In this document: positions 33,980 to 43,851 of the stretch, piece by piece
Numbering within the stretch: the first letter of the stretch is position 1
Layout: each line of letters begins with the position of its first letter
Assembly: GCA_049968515.1 (NCBI GenBank)
Contig: JBMFQR010000007.1
Coordinates: 13,968-77,967, forward strand
Direction: 5' to 3'
DNA from: JAOACQ01 sp049968515
GTDB taxonomy: Bacteria > Spirochaetota > Brevinematia > Brevinematales > JAOACQ01
Length of the DNA stretch: 64,000 nt
Notes under the pieces: generated by a model
What the model was told of the DNA's origin: nothing
What the model saw: the letters and a program-made list of their open reading frames with translations, nothing else
The model's database searches: none
Translations under genes and position numbers: made by a program

Positions 33980-36253
33980 ATGTCAGAAAAGAAAGCCATA
34001 ATTATTGGCGCTTTGCTTCATGATATTGGCAAATTTGCACAAAGAACCAATGTTGCAGGAACTGAGGAAGTAAGAAGGCATGCTAATAAAGATTTAAAGT
34101 ACCCACATTCTTATTTTACTAATTTTATCTTAAAAGAAATTCTTCAAAATAGGGAAGCTGATTTTGATAATATTGTAAGGTTATCTTCAAAACATCATAA
34201 TCCAGAATCTTGGGATGAATGGATTATAGCTGAAGCAGATAGACTTTCATCTGGTGCTGATAGGCAAGATATTGACTACTCAATAGAAAATAATTCAAAC
34301 TATTTGACAACGCCTTTATTGTCAATATTTAGTAACGTAAATCTTGGAAAAGATTTTTCTGTTAGACCGTCACATTATCTAAAACCCTTGGAACCAGAAA
34401 ATGTTTTTCCAAGAAATGGCATTAATGTGAATTCAAATCATTATAAAAATTTATGGGATGAATTCTTAAGAAACTTTAAAAGTATAGATTTTACCGAAAA
34501 ACTATTCATTTCTTTAGATTCGCTCCTTGAAAGATTCTGGTGGTGCATACCTTCAGCCACTCAAGAAGGTGGAAACGATATTAGCCTTTATGACCATTCT
34601 GTAACAACTACTGCAATTGCTTCTGTGCTTTATAATTACCACGAAAAAAATAATTCACTTCATAATGTAGAAGAAATTATAAATAGAGCAAAGAAAAAGT
34701 TTCTTTTTGTTACTGGTGATGTAAGTGGAATACAGGGCTATATTTTTGACTTAAAAACTACCTCTTACAATGCAAAAATCCTTCGTGCAAGGTCATTTGA
34801 AATTCAGGCTTTATGTGATGCCGTGGTTTTTGAAATACTTCAAAGACTCGAGTTGCCAATTTTTTGTAGAGTAATGAATAGTGGTGGAAGATTTTTGTTG
34901 CTGCTTCCAAATACTGAAAAAACTAAAGGAACATTGAAAGTTTTACGTGCAAAACTTGAAGAATATATGCTTAGACATTATTTTGCTGAACTGGCACTAT
35001 GTATTTCTGACGGTATTGAAGCAAGTGGTGAAGACTTAATGCAACAAAATGCGAAAGAACTTTTTATGAAATTTTCTTATGATTCAGGCAACGCCAAGTT
35101 AAAAAAATTCCAGAATGTTTTAACAAATCCTAAAACTCATATTTTAGGAGAAGAGTATAACAAAATTAAAGATGCTTCCAATGTCTGCTCTTTGTGTATG
35201 TGTAGAGCTATTTCAAACAATGATTTGTGTAATATTTGTAATGAATTAGTCAGATTCGGAGGAAACATTCCAAAGAGTAAGTTTATAACTTATTCTAAAA
35301 CTAAAATAGAATTAAGCGAGACTAAATTAACCCTTCCTTTTGAATGGAAGACTTATATAACAGAATCTGATAGTACGGAAAATAGTCAAGACAGTATAAT
35401 TTTTGCTGTAAACAAGTACAAACCCGGATTTGCCTTTGCCAAGATACCATATTATCTGCCTGCTAAAGAAGATGGTGTAAAAGAATTTGCAGAACTTGCG
35501 GAGGTTTCTAAAGGGGATAAAAAAATAGCAATGTTCAAAGCGGACCTTGATAATTTAGGGGCAATATTTTCAATAGGGTTAGGTGATTCAGTTTCATTAT
35601 CAAGATATGCAACATTAAGTAGAATGTTGCATTATTTCTTTTCAGTTTATGTAAACCATTCTCTTAAAAATAATACTGAATTCAATGATATATATACAGT
35701 GTTCTCTGGTGGTGATGACCTTTGCCTTATAGGACCATGGAATAAGATTATAGATTACTCTACTTCTATTCAAGCAAAATTCAAAGAATTCTGTGGGGAG
35801 AATCCTAATCTCACGATATCAGGTGGTATAGTACTTTCAGGACCAAAGCGACCTGTAAAATATATAGCAAAAAATGCAGAAGAAAATCTTGAAGAGTCTA
35901 AAAATAATGGAAAAAATAAAATCACAATATTTGAATCACATGAAGAATGGGATAAGTTTTCAGAACTTATCGAGACAGGCAAAAAACTTGATAGCTGGCT
36001 AAAAGAGGAAAAAATTTCCTCGGCTCAGTTATATAGAATATTAAAATATCATCATATGAACCTTAATGCAAAAAATGGCAAGGAAATTTCAAGAAACCTT
36101 TTGTGGCACTCTCTTTTGAAATATGATGTTTCAAGGAATATACAAGATGAAAGTTTAAGAGAAGAAGTTACTGAAATTATCGTTAAAAATATTGATTTAA
36201 TAAGAATACCCGTGTGTTATGCAATATATTTAAATAGAAAGCCAGAAAATTAA
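33980..36253 (+). CDS. csm1: Type III-A CRISPR effector Cas10/Csm1
   Basis: The 757-aa large subunit of the Csm complex. The N-terminal HD nuclease domain keeps 'ALLHDIGKF' (His14-Asp15) and 'SKHHNP'. A four-Cys zinc knuckle lies near residues 403-420 ('CSLCMCRA...CNIC'). The second Palm domain has the cyclase motif GGDD (577-580), needed for cyclic oligoadenylate synthesis. All key motifs are intact, so target-activated ssDNase and second-messenger activity are possible in principle. ATG 33980 has TGGAG upstream; 33962 is an alternative. Confidence 0.95.
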   Translation: MSEKKAIIIGALLHDIGKFAQRTNVAGTEEVRRHANKDLKYPHSYFTNFILKEILQNREADFDNIVRLSSKHHNPESWDEWIIAEADRLSSGADRQDIDYSIENNSNYLTTPLLSIFSNVNLGKDFSVRPSHYLKPLEPENVFPRNGINVNSNHYKNLWDEFLRNFKSIDFTEKLFISLDSLLERFWWCIPSATQEGGNDISLYDHSVTTTAIASVLYNYHEKNNSLHNVEEIINRAKKKFLFVTGDVSGIQGYIFDLKTTSYNAKILRARSFEIQALCDAVVFEILQRLELPIFCRVMNSGGRFLLLLPNTEKTKGTLKVLRAKLEEYMLRHYFAELALCISDGIEASGEDLMQQNAKELFMKFSYDSGNAKLKKFQNVLTNPKTHILGEEYNKIKDASNVCSLCMCRAISNNDLCNICNELVRFGGNIPKSKFITYSKTKIELSETKLTLPFEWKTYITESDSTENSQDSIIFAVNKYKPGFAFAKIPYYLPAKEDGVKEFAELAEVSKGDKKIAMFKADLDNLGAIFSIGLGDSVSLSRYATLSRMLHYFFSVYVNHSLKNNTEFNDIYTVFSGGDDLCLIGPWNKIIDYSTSIQAKFKEFCGENPNLTISGGIVLSGPKRPVKYIAKNAEENLEESKNNGKNKITIFESHEEWDKFSELIETGKKLDSWLKEEKISSAQLYRILKYHHMNLNAKNGKEISRNLLWHSLLKYDVSRNIQDESLREEVTEIIVKNIDLIRIPVCYAIYLNRKPEN

Positions 36254-36308
36254 AGGAGGCTTACAATTTTTTGTAAAAATTTGATTTTTAACATAGTAGG
36301 AGGAATTT

Positions 36309-36761
36309 ATGGCTCTATTAGAAGTTACTTTTTATGAGAATGGGGAAATTAATCCGAAATTGTTTGATGACATAGCTAAGGAAATTGCTTCTAACTTAGT
36401 AAAAAGAGAAAAATACCAAGATAAAAATGGAAAACAAAAAGAAAAAGTTATAGGCGTTTCAAGAAATCAATTTAGAAAAATTTATCAAGATGTAAAGCAA
36501 CTGGAAAGGAGCTTTAAAAAAAATAAAAACTTCAATTCAATATTCCCTTCTTTAAAAATGATTAAGCCTAAGACTGCATATTTAGTTGCAAAGATAAAAG
36601 ACAATGACAAAAATAAAAAATATTATGATAATTTTTTAAATTTTATTACCACTACTATTGACAAAATTAATCCTCCAAGAGATTTTGAAGTTTTTTGTTT
36701 ATTTCTTGAAGCAGTTTATGCTTATTATTATTCCTTAGGTGGTTCAAAAACAGAAGAATAA
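36309..36761 (+). CDS. csm2: Type III-A small subunit Csm2
   Basis: A 150-aa mostly helical protein with 'VSRNQFRKIYQDVKQLE' and 'PSLKMIKPKTAYLVAK', characteristic of the Csm2 family that packs along the crRNA in the Csm complex. Strong ribosome site (GTAGGAGGA). Placed between csm1 and csm3 as usual and undamaged. Confidence 0.9.
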   Translation: MALLEVTFYENGEINPKLFDDIAKEIASNLVKREKYQDKNGKQKEKVIGVSRNQFRKIYQDVKQLERSFKKNKNFNSIFPSLKMIKPKTAYLVAKIKDNDKNKKYYDNFLNFITTTIDKINPPRDFEVFCLFLEAVYAYYYSLGGSKTEE

Positions 36762-37197
36762 CTTTTTGTTATTATTTATAAAATAAGAGATTTTGTAAAG
36801 TTAAAAAGATAAAAAGTGAAAAATAAAAAGTCAAATTTAGCATTTTACTAATAACTCCATAAATGGGTTGTAGGTCTTAAGTTCTACACCGAATGCCCAA
36901 GTAGGTGTAGTTTTAGGACAATTGCCGTGATTATTTGCTGTAGATTCAGAGTTAAAATCTATTTGGAACAAATGAGTTATAGATGCTTGTATTGGTATTT
37001 TTGCAAGCAAAGTATTTTTCTTCTACAATAGCAGAGGTCTTGGAAAAGACATTTAGGACAAACTATCTGTTAATGGGTAACTCCCTTTGAACTATTTTTA
37101 TCTCTATTGGAGGTATACCCTTAGTGAAGATATTTATGACTATAACAAAGAAATAAAAGTATTTCATATATGAGATACTTTACATAACCTAAGATAG
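36762..37197. other. Disordered DNA replacing the 5' part of csm3
   Basis: This 436-nt stretch has no ORF and no csm3 N-terminal sequence. On the minus strand short pieces in different frames look protein-like ('QIVCPKC', 'GNCPKTTPTWAFGVEL'), as expected for a decayed insertion, perhaps of a transposase with a Cys-x2-Cys motif. Identity is not established. Confidence 0.4.
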
Positions 37198-37461
37198 GAA
37201 AAATATGAAAATAAGATAAATCGTATAACTGCAAAGGCAACACCAAGGCCTATAGAAAGAGTTATCCCCGGTGTAAAATTCTCTTTTGAGCTTTGCTTTA
37301 GAGTCTTTGAAGATGATAACAAGCTTTGTAAGGATGTAGTATTAAAAGCCTTAAAATATCTTGAGCTTGATTATCTTGGTGGTGGTGGAAGTAGAGGTAA
37401 TGGAAAAATCAAATTTTTGAATTTAAAGGATGAAAAGGGAAAATCAATAGTGTTAGCTTAA
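37198..37461 (+). pseudogene. csm3: Csm3 backbone subunit, C-terminal fragment only
   Basis: Reads 'ENKINRITAKATPRPIERV', 'IPGVKFSFELCFRVFEDD' and 'YLELDYLGGGGSRGNGKIKF', the unmistakable last 85 or so residues of Csm3/Cas7 with its glycine-rich loop. The first 130 or so residues, including the catalytic Asp that cuts target RNA, are absent; stops lie just upstream at 37195 and 37171. Csm3 forms the crRNA filament, so the complex cannot assemble normally from this locus. Confidence 0.85.
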
Positions 37462-37519
37462 TAAGTTTATATGATACAGATGAGGAAAGTAAGAAAAAAC
37501 AATTTTACAGAGGTAAAAA

Positions 37520-38443
37520 ATGAAAACATTTATTGTAAAACTTATTATAAGATCTCCTCTTGCTACACCTTTACAGGCTGATACTTTGTTTGGTCATATT
37601 TGCTGGGGAATTGTGTATAATAAAGGTGAGAAAGAACTTGAAGATTTTTTGAATTCTTATGATAAAAATCCACCCCTAATCCTTTCCAACGCCTTCCCAG
37701 TGGGTTTACTTCCTAAACCAGTGTTAAAACCAGCTATGCCACAATCTGCGGATAGTATTGAAGGTGAATTAAGAAAAATTAAAATAGTGAAAAAACTAAA
37801 GAAAATAAAATACTTGCCAAAAAGTTATTTTCTGGATAATAACTTCAGGTTTTCTGAAGAAAACTTACAACAACACCTATCTGAACTGGAAAATTGTAAT
37901 AAATTCTTCAGAATTGAAGAAAGAATGCATAATATAGTAAATAGAATTACAGGGACAACAAAAGAAGATGGTCTTTTTTCCTCAAGCTAAATATGGTATA
38001 AGGATAATAAACTTGATTTGTACGTGCTTTCCGAATATGAAAAGGAAAAGGTTAAAGAACTAATAACACTAGGCATAAAAAATGGCTATGGCGCTGATGT
38101 ATCAACTGGAAAAGGAATAATTGATATTGAAAGCATCGAGGATTTTTCACTATCATCATCGGGAAATAGAGTAATGGCACTGGCAAACTTTGTCCCGAAA
38201 GAAGGAGAAATAAAAGAGCTAAGAGGAGATTTAATTACAAAATATGGCAAACTGGGAGGGGATTTTGTATTTAAAATGAACCCCTTTAAAAAGCCAATAG
38301 CGATGTATAAAGAAGGCTCTACATTTGAATTAAATGGCGAAAATAGAGGTTATGTGGGTTGCTTGCTATCCAATGTGCACTCAGATTCAAGAATAAAACA
38401 TTACGCCTTTGCTCCCATAATTCACTTTACTGAGGAGGAATAG
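37520..38443 (+). pseudogene. csm4: Csm4 (Cas5-like) subunit interrupted by an in-frame TAA
   Basis: A continuous 307-codon frame with one TAA at codon 157 (37988-37990), flanked by 'TTKEDGLFSSS' and 'IWYKDNKLDLYVLSEYEK'. The N-terminus 'RSPLATPLQADTLFGHICWG' and the C-terminal 'KHYAFAPIIHF' fit Csm4, which binds the crRNA 5' tag and Cas10. The full frame length matches the family (about 300 aa). AGAGGT precedes the ATG. One base change such as GAA to TAA would explain the break. Confidence 0.82.
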
Positions 38444-38446
38444 CTA

Positions 38447-39509
38447 ATGATAAAATACAGAGTAACATTAACACCATTAACGGCTATACATATTGGAACA
38501 GGTAACAAAGTAGAACTTTTTGAATATACAGTAAAAGATGATTTTTATCATAGGTTTTCTTTAGAAAAAGTTATAAGTTCAATTCCTAAAAATGAAAACC
38601 TGTTTGAGTTAATAGAAAAGACAGATGTAAAAGAGCTCGCCAAACTTTTTCATAAATATGTAAATGATGAAAATATTATTATACAAAGTGCCGGTAACTA
38701 AATCATTCAAACAAAGTTTTAAAGAAAAACTTGATGATATTAATAATCAACTCATTGTTAATGATATATACAGGTCAAAAGATGACTACTCTCCAGTTAT
38801 TCCAGGTTCATCTATAAAAGGAGCAATAAGGACTGCTATAGTTAGTACCTATGGTGAATCAAAGAATAAAGAAGAATTATTTGAGAGAGAAAAACCTAAA
38901 ACAAATTTTGAAAATATAATATTAAATTGCAAAGGTGCAAAGGATGATCCTTTCAGGGCAATTCATATTAGTGATTGTAAAATAAGCGGCAAAAACAATC
39001 AGCTTGTATGTAAAATCCTAAACTATAAGCCAAAAGGAAAAAGGGGAAATTGTAAATCAAAAATGCAAATCATAATGGAACTAATTACTGGAGTGTATCT
39101 GGGTGGAAATGCAACAGGGGAGTTTGAATTGACTATTGATGATGCACTTCAGAATATTAAATTACCGGAAAGTAACAACAAAACTTTCATAGAATTAAAA
39201 CTTAATGTGGAAGAAATTATCGAAAAATGTGATAAATTTTACAAAAATCACCTTGCTGAAGAATCAAGAAAATTTTATAAAGATTCTCCTGTCGATGAAA
39301 TTAAAAAAATGAGTGCTAAATTGCTAACAAAAGTCAAAGAAATTTGTACATCTAATAATGAATGTCTTATTAGAGTTGGACGGCATAGCCATTTTGAAAA
39401 TGTTACTATTGATAAACACAGAATTGTAGGACCAGGAAGTTCTCGTTTTTTGATGGAGGAAAACTTTTTCCCGCTCGGATTTGCAAAATTGAGGTTTGAA
39501 AAGGTGTGA
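38447..39509 (+). pseudogene. csm5: Csm5 subunit with one frameshift
   Basis: The N-terminal 84 codons ('RVTLTPLTAIHIGTGNKVEL') run in one frame to a stop at 38699. The remainder ('YSPVIPGSSIKGAIRTAIVS', 'YLGGNATGEF', C-terminal 'FFPLGFAKLRFEKV') is in the +1 frame. The shift lies between about 38650 and 38698. The joined length of about 354 aa is normal for Csm5, the RAMP subunit capping the 3' end of the crRNA. It starts 3 nt after csm4 with GAGGAGGA. Confidence 0.83.
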
Positions 39510-39599
39510 ATAATAGACAATATAATAAACAAAAAGAGAAAATTAAAATAATTAAAAATATTCTTGGTTTATAAATTTTTATACACTTTGAAACTACAA

Positions 39600-39628
39600 T
39601 TGACAATTTGTATAAAAAGGGTTATAAT
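39600..39628 (+). promoter_or_regulatory. Promoter of the DUF4143 ATPase gene, probably leaderless
   Basis: TTGACA (39600-39605), exactly 17 nt, TATAAT (39623-39628); the ATG is at 39634, 5 nt after the -10 box, with no ribosome site. Confidence 0.8.
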
Positions 39629-39633
39629 TAGAT

Positions 39634-40803
39634 ATGATAGAAAGAAAAGCTGAAAAGCTGATAAAAAAATATCTTTCTCAATATCCTGTAGTTACTGTTG
39701 TTGGGCCAAGACAGAGTGGTAAGACAACTTTATGCAGGTCTCTTTTTCCGGATTGGGGATATATAAATCTTGAAGATATACCTTTGAGGGAAAGAATAAA
39801 GGCTGAGCCTGAAAAATTCTTGAGGCAATATAGTGAAGGCTTAATTATTGATGAGTTTCAGAAGTTTCCAGAACTCACTTCCTTTATACAGGTGATTGTT
39901 GATGAAAAGAGGAAAAATGGGCTTTATATTCTTACTGGAAGCCAGAGTTTCGACTCTATGATGTATATAAGTCAGTCTCTTGCTGGAAGAACTGCAATTT
40001 TTACTCTTTTGCCTTTCAGCTATGAAGAAATTTCGCACCTTTTAGATACAGAGGAGCTAAATAATATAATGCTAAAAGGTTTCTATCCTAAATTATATGA
40101 CCAGAAGATTGATTTTACAGAATACTATTCTTTTTATGTTGCCACATACATAGAAAGGGATATAAGAAGCCTTGTAAACATAAAGGACTTCGGACGTTTT
40201 GAAAAGTTTATTGTTCTCTGTGCTGGCAGGACGGGACAGGAGTTGAATATCTCTTCCCTTGCTGTAGAAACTGGAGTAAGCTCTGAAACTATAAGAGACT
40301 GGCTGAGTCTTCTTGAAGCAAGTTTTGTCATAAAGCTGATAAGGCCTTATCACAATAATTTTAATAAAAGGATAGTTAAAAGTCCAAAACTCTATTTTCT
40401 GGACACTGGATTGGTCTGCTATCTGTTGGACATCCAGACTTCATCTCAGCTTTTAAAACATCCCTTAAGAGGAGCTATATTTGAAACTTATGTGTTTTCT
40501 GAGTTGAACAAATTTTTCTTTAATCGAGGACCTGAGAAAAATATATATTTTTTCAGGGAAAACAATGGCTGTGAAGTAGATTTTATTATTCAAAAGGGAG
40601 AAAATATCATAGCGATAGAAGTAAAATCCGGAGAAATCCCTTCTGATGAGATGTTAAAGGGGTTAAATAAGTTTAGAAACTTTGCTTCAGTTGAAAAAAG
40701 TATATTGATTTACTCTGGCAGGGAAACTTATACATACAAAGACACAAGAATTATCAGCTGGAAAGATATTCACAAGGAAATGGAATATATTTTTAACTTA
40801 TAA
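39634..40803 (+). CDS. AAA_14/DUF4143 family ATPase
   Basis: A 389-aa protein with Walker A 'GPRQSGKTTL' (Lys30), Walker B 'GLIIDEFQKFPEL', a winged-helix-like middle ('AVETGVSSETIRDWLSLLEA') and a C-terminal DUF4143 domain. The C-terminal domain carries 'CEVDFIIQKGENIIAIEVKS', a PD-(D/E)xK-like motif. The family is common in archaea and anaerobes with unknown role. It is intact, has its own consensus promoter, and is inserted between csm5 and csx20, so it may be independent cargo or an added defence component. Confidence 0.9.
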   Translation: MIERKAEKLIKKYLSQYPVVTVVGPRQSGKTTLCRSLFPDWGYINLEDIPLRERIKAEPEKFLRQYSEGLIIDEFQKFPELTSFIQVIVDEKRKNGLYILTGSQSFDSMMYISQSLAGRTAIFTLLPFSYEEISHLLDTEELNNIMLKGFYPKLYDQKIDFTEYYSFYVATYIERDIRSLVNIKDFGRFEKFIVLCAGRTGQELNISSLAVETGVSSETIRDWLSLLEASFVIKLIRPYHNNFNKRIVKSPKLYFLDTGLVCYLLDIQTSSQLLKHPLRGAIFETYVFSELNKFFFNRGPEKNIYFFRENNGCEVDFIIQKGENIIAIEVKSGEIPSDEMLKGLNKFRNFASVEKSILIYSGRETYTYKDTRIISWKDIHKEMEYIFNL

Positions 40804-40833
40804 AACAAGAGTTGGAAGGTGCTTATTTCAAAA

Positions 40834-41220
40834 ATGCTTGTTCTACTCAATCATTCCCTCACGGATGAACAGGTAGATGAGGCAAAAAATAGACTTAAGG
40901 TAGAAGAGATTATTGAGCCACCAGAAGGACTAAAAAGATTCTGGGGGCAGATGCCAGTAGCAGAAGAAGAAAAGCAGGAGGTGGTAAAGAAATTCATCTA
41001 TTGGATAAAAGAAAACTCTTCCCCATTAGACTATGTCCTTGTGCAGGGGGAATTTGGTTCCACATTTCTGATTGTCGATTTTTGCCTTAAGAATAGCCTT
41101 GTGCCGTTATATGCCGTAAGCGAAAGAAAGGCAGAAGAGGCAAAAAATTTAGATGGCAGTGTGGAGAAAAAAATTGTGTTTAAGCATAGAGGTTTTAGAA
41201 AATATAAATATTGGAATTAA
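40834..41220 (+). CDS. csx20: Csx20-family protein, probable ring nuclease
   Basis: A protein of about 128 aa matching Csx20 in 'MLVLLNHSLTDEQVDEAK', 'VEEIIEPPEGLKRFW', 'DYVLVQGEFGSTFLIVDFCL' and 'VPLYAVSERKAEE'. Csx20 is a CARF-like family of type III loci thought to degrade cyclic oligoadenylate and so switch off the response. ATG 40834 gives the usual family start; GGAAGG is 14 nt upstream, and a GTG at 40819 is an alternative. Intact, unlike the effector gene that follows. Confidence 0.8.
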   Translation: MLVLLNHSLTDEQVDEAKNRLKVEEIIEPPEGLKRFWGQMPVAEEEKQEVVKKFIYWIKENSSPLDYVLVQGEFGSTFLIVDFCLKNSLVPLYAVSERKAEEAKNLDGSVEKKIVFKHRGFRKYKYWN

Positions 41221-41307
41221 TTATGAAAAAATACCGAAAAAAATCAATCCGATTAAGTACTTTTCCAAGCAATAACACCAACAAAAAATAAAGATGGAGG
41301 AAAGTTT

Positions 41308-42451
41308 ATGTCAAATATTTTGATTTCCCTTATAAGTGAACAACCTATTCCTAATGTTCTTTTCATAAAAGAAAGACAAGATGAAGTTGATAATTTCTAT
41401 TTTTTAACTACCGAAGAAATGGAAAGAAGAGACATCTTAATAAACATTTTAAATGTCTGTAAAATCGAAGAAAACAAAATTAAAAAAATTATCATTCCTA
41501 AATATGAAATAGACGAAATACAGAAAATACTACAAAGTGAGTTTAATAATATTCCTAACAAATTTATTGTAAATATAACTGGTGGAACGAAGACAATGAG
41601 TTTAGAAGTTTACTCATTCTTTAAAGAAAGAAGATTCGGAAATATATTATCTTCCAATTGTAAAAAATAGTTATATAAAGATCTTTCCATTTCCAAAAAC
41701 AGAATGCACTCTTAAAACAAGACTTTCAACAGAAGAATACCTTAATTCTTATGGAATCAAAATCGAAAAGTTTGCTGAAAATTCTCTAAAAGACTTTGAC
41801 TTTAACCAAAATTTTATGCAAAATATTTACTTTAATTATAAAGAAGAAATAAAAAATCTGAATGTTTTACAAAACCTTAATTGTGTAAAAAAAATAAAAA
41901 ATATAAATACTTCCGATGAGAAAATTAAGTCTGATTGGAGGAATAAAGTGTCAGATTTGGATTCACGATTTGATAAATTAAAAGAACTTATATCGAAACT
42001 TGGTTTTCATGCTGAAAATCTTAAAAAAAATGAATTGAGGTATATTACCGGAGGATGGTTTGAAGAATATATCTATCAGATAATAAAAAATGAAAGTAAA
42101 ATTGAGGAAAATTTTATTCTTTTGAATCCGATAATATCAAGAAATAATGTAACTAATGAATTAGACGTGGTGGTATGTTATGAAAATAAAATTTATTTAG
42201 TGGAATGTAAGACTTCAACTAATACAAAAAATCATAATATCTTATTAGACACACTTTATAAGCAAGGTGCACTTAGGAAAGATTTTGGATTGAGTGTTAA
42301 CTCTATTGTTGTAATTCTTGATGAAGTTAATGAGGATAACAAAAAGCGAACAAACTATATGAATATAAAAATATTAGATAAACCGATTGTAATGGATGAT
42401 GAAAAGTTTAAAAAGGAACTTTTGAATATTTTAGGAGTAAAAAAAATATAA
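41308..42451 (+). pseudogene. card1: Card1/Can2-like CARF nuclease, frameshifted
   Basis: The N-terminal CARF domain ('SLISEQPIPNVLFIKERQDE', 'FIVNITGGTKTMSLEVYSFF') ends early at 41670. The +1 frame continues with 'SEIYYLPIVKNSYIKIFPFP', then the nuclease domain with 'GGWFEEYIYQII' and the PD-(D/E)xK core 'NELDVVVCYENKIYLVECKT'. The shift lies near 41629-41635 in an AAAGAAAGAAGA run. Joined length is about 380 aa, as in Card1. Such enzymes are activated by cyclic tetra-adenylate made by Cas10 and cut nucleic acid non-specifically. Confidence 0.82.
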
Positions 42452-42517
42452 AAAATTTCCTTCCTTCCGGTCATAGAACTCAGGTGATTAAGAGAAAAAG
42501 ATTTCTGGAGGCAAAAT

Positions 42518-43574
42518 ATGTCCGTAATATACATTGTAAGCAGTGGTGGGAAGCTTACAAAAGAAGGAGAAACTCTTGTGCTTCATTCTCCAGAGTGTAA
42601 GACTACAATCTTTCCATATAAGACAGAACAACTTGTGTTTATAGGTAGTGTGGAAATTACCGGTCATGCTTTATCATTAATAATGCGACATCATATAGAC
42701 ACAATATTTTTAAACAGGAATGGAAGATTTAACGGAAGACTTTCTTTTGGAGACAGCAAAAATGTTTATTTGCGACTGAAGCAGTACAGGCTTCTGGAGG
42801 ATGAAAGTTTTAAACTCAATCTTGCAAAATCTATCATAAGTGGTAAAATAAAGAATCAGCTAAATTTTATGCAGAGAATAAGCAGAAAAAGAGAAAACAA
42901 TACTCAGATTTTTGAAGCAATACAAAAAATGAATCAGATTGAGTCAGAAGTTGAAAAGGCTGAAAGCATCGAAAAATTAAGAGGCTATGAAGGTATGGCA
43001 GCAAAATATTATTTTTCTGTATTCAGGCACAGCATAAACCAGAACTGGGCTATCAAGCAAGAATCCTCCTGAGGATAATGTTAATGCAGTATTGAGCTTT
43101 CTTTATACTTTGCTTTTTTATCGAGTTGAATCTTCAATTGAAGTCGAAGGCCTTGATCCATTCGTGGGATATTTTCATTCTGTAGATTATGGTAAAAAGA
43201 CACTCGCATTTGACCTGATGGAAGAATTTAGAACACCATTGGTCGACACAACAAGTGTCTCTCTATTTAACTTAGGGATTCTTTCTCCTGAAGATTTTGA
43301 GGAGAAAGTATTCTCAAAAAATGATAATGAATATCCTCTTGAAGAAGATAATGAACCGGCTATAATAATAGAAGAAAAGCGAGGAATTTTGCTTACAAAG
43401 GAAGGTATAAAAAAAGTGATAACACACTTTGAAAAAAAACTTGATACAGAAATATTCTATCAGCCTCTTGGAAAAGCTGTTACTTATAAGAGGGTTATAA
43501 GAGAGCAGGTTACACATTTTCACAGGCTGATAAATGGAGAATGTGAAAAATATATTCCAATGGTAGTAAGATAA
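42518..43574 (+). pseudogene. cas1: CRISPR integrase Cas1, frameshifted
   Basis: The first 184 codons include 'HIDTIFLNRNGRFNGRL' and the catalytic-Glu region 'RGYEGMAAKYYFSVF' and end at 43070. The +1 frame continues as 'SKNPPEDNVNAVLSFLYTL', 'VEGLDPFVGYFHS' (His) and 'LAFDLMEEFR' (acidic pair). The shift lies at about 43049-43064, just before the conserved PP-D-VNA motif. Joined length of about 352 aa is normal. Cas1 would insert new spacers with Cas2. TCTGGAGG precedes the ATG. Confidence 0.88.
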
Positions 43575-43575
43575 A

Positions 43576-43851
43576 ATGATTTATATGGTTTGCTATGATG
43601 TATCAAATCCAAACAGACTTCGCAGAGTGGCAAAGACTCTTGAAAAATATGGACTACGGGTTCAGAAGTCATTTTTTCAGCTTGAAACAAGTTATGAAAT
43701 ACTCGAAAGGATAGTAAATGATTTGCTTAATATTATAAAGTTAAAAGAGGATTACTTATTTATTTATCCACTTTGTGAGTTCTGTTCAAGAAAGGCTCTG
43801 ATGCAAGGAAAGGGGAAATTGATTAAACTGGAGGCTTTCGAAATATTATGA
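43576..43851 (+). CDS. cas2: CRISPR-associated Cas2, first copy
   Basis: A 91-aa Cas2 with 'MIYMVCYDVSNPNRLRRVAK' (metal-site Asp in YDVS) and 'YGLRVQKSFFQLE'. It starts 1 nt after the cas1 stop and is intact. Cas2 bridges Cas1 dimers in spacer integration. A second, different cas2 overlaps its end by 4 nt. Confidence 0.93.
   Translation: MIYMVCYDVSNPNRLRRVAKTLEKYGLRVQKSFFQLETSYEILERIVNDLLNIIKLKEDYLFIYPLCEFCSRKALMQGKGKLIKLEAFEIL

Noticed and set aside
36840..37100. Possible transposase gene on the minus strand
   Set aside because: Short protein-like pieces are in different frames and I could not assign a family, so it is kept only as disordered DNA within the csm3 lesion.
32971..43574. An alternative genetic code explaining the internal stops in cas6 and csm4
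   Set aside because: TAA, TAG and TGA all serve as normal ends of intact genes in the window, and the stops are confined to this island.
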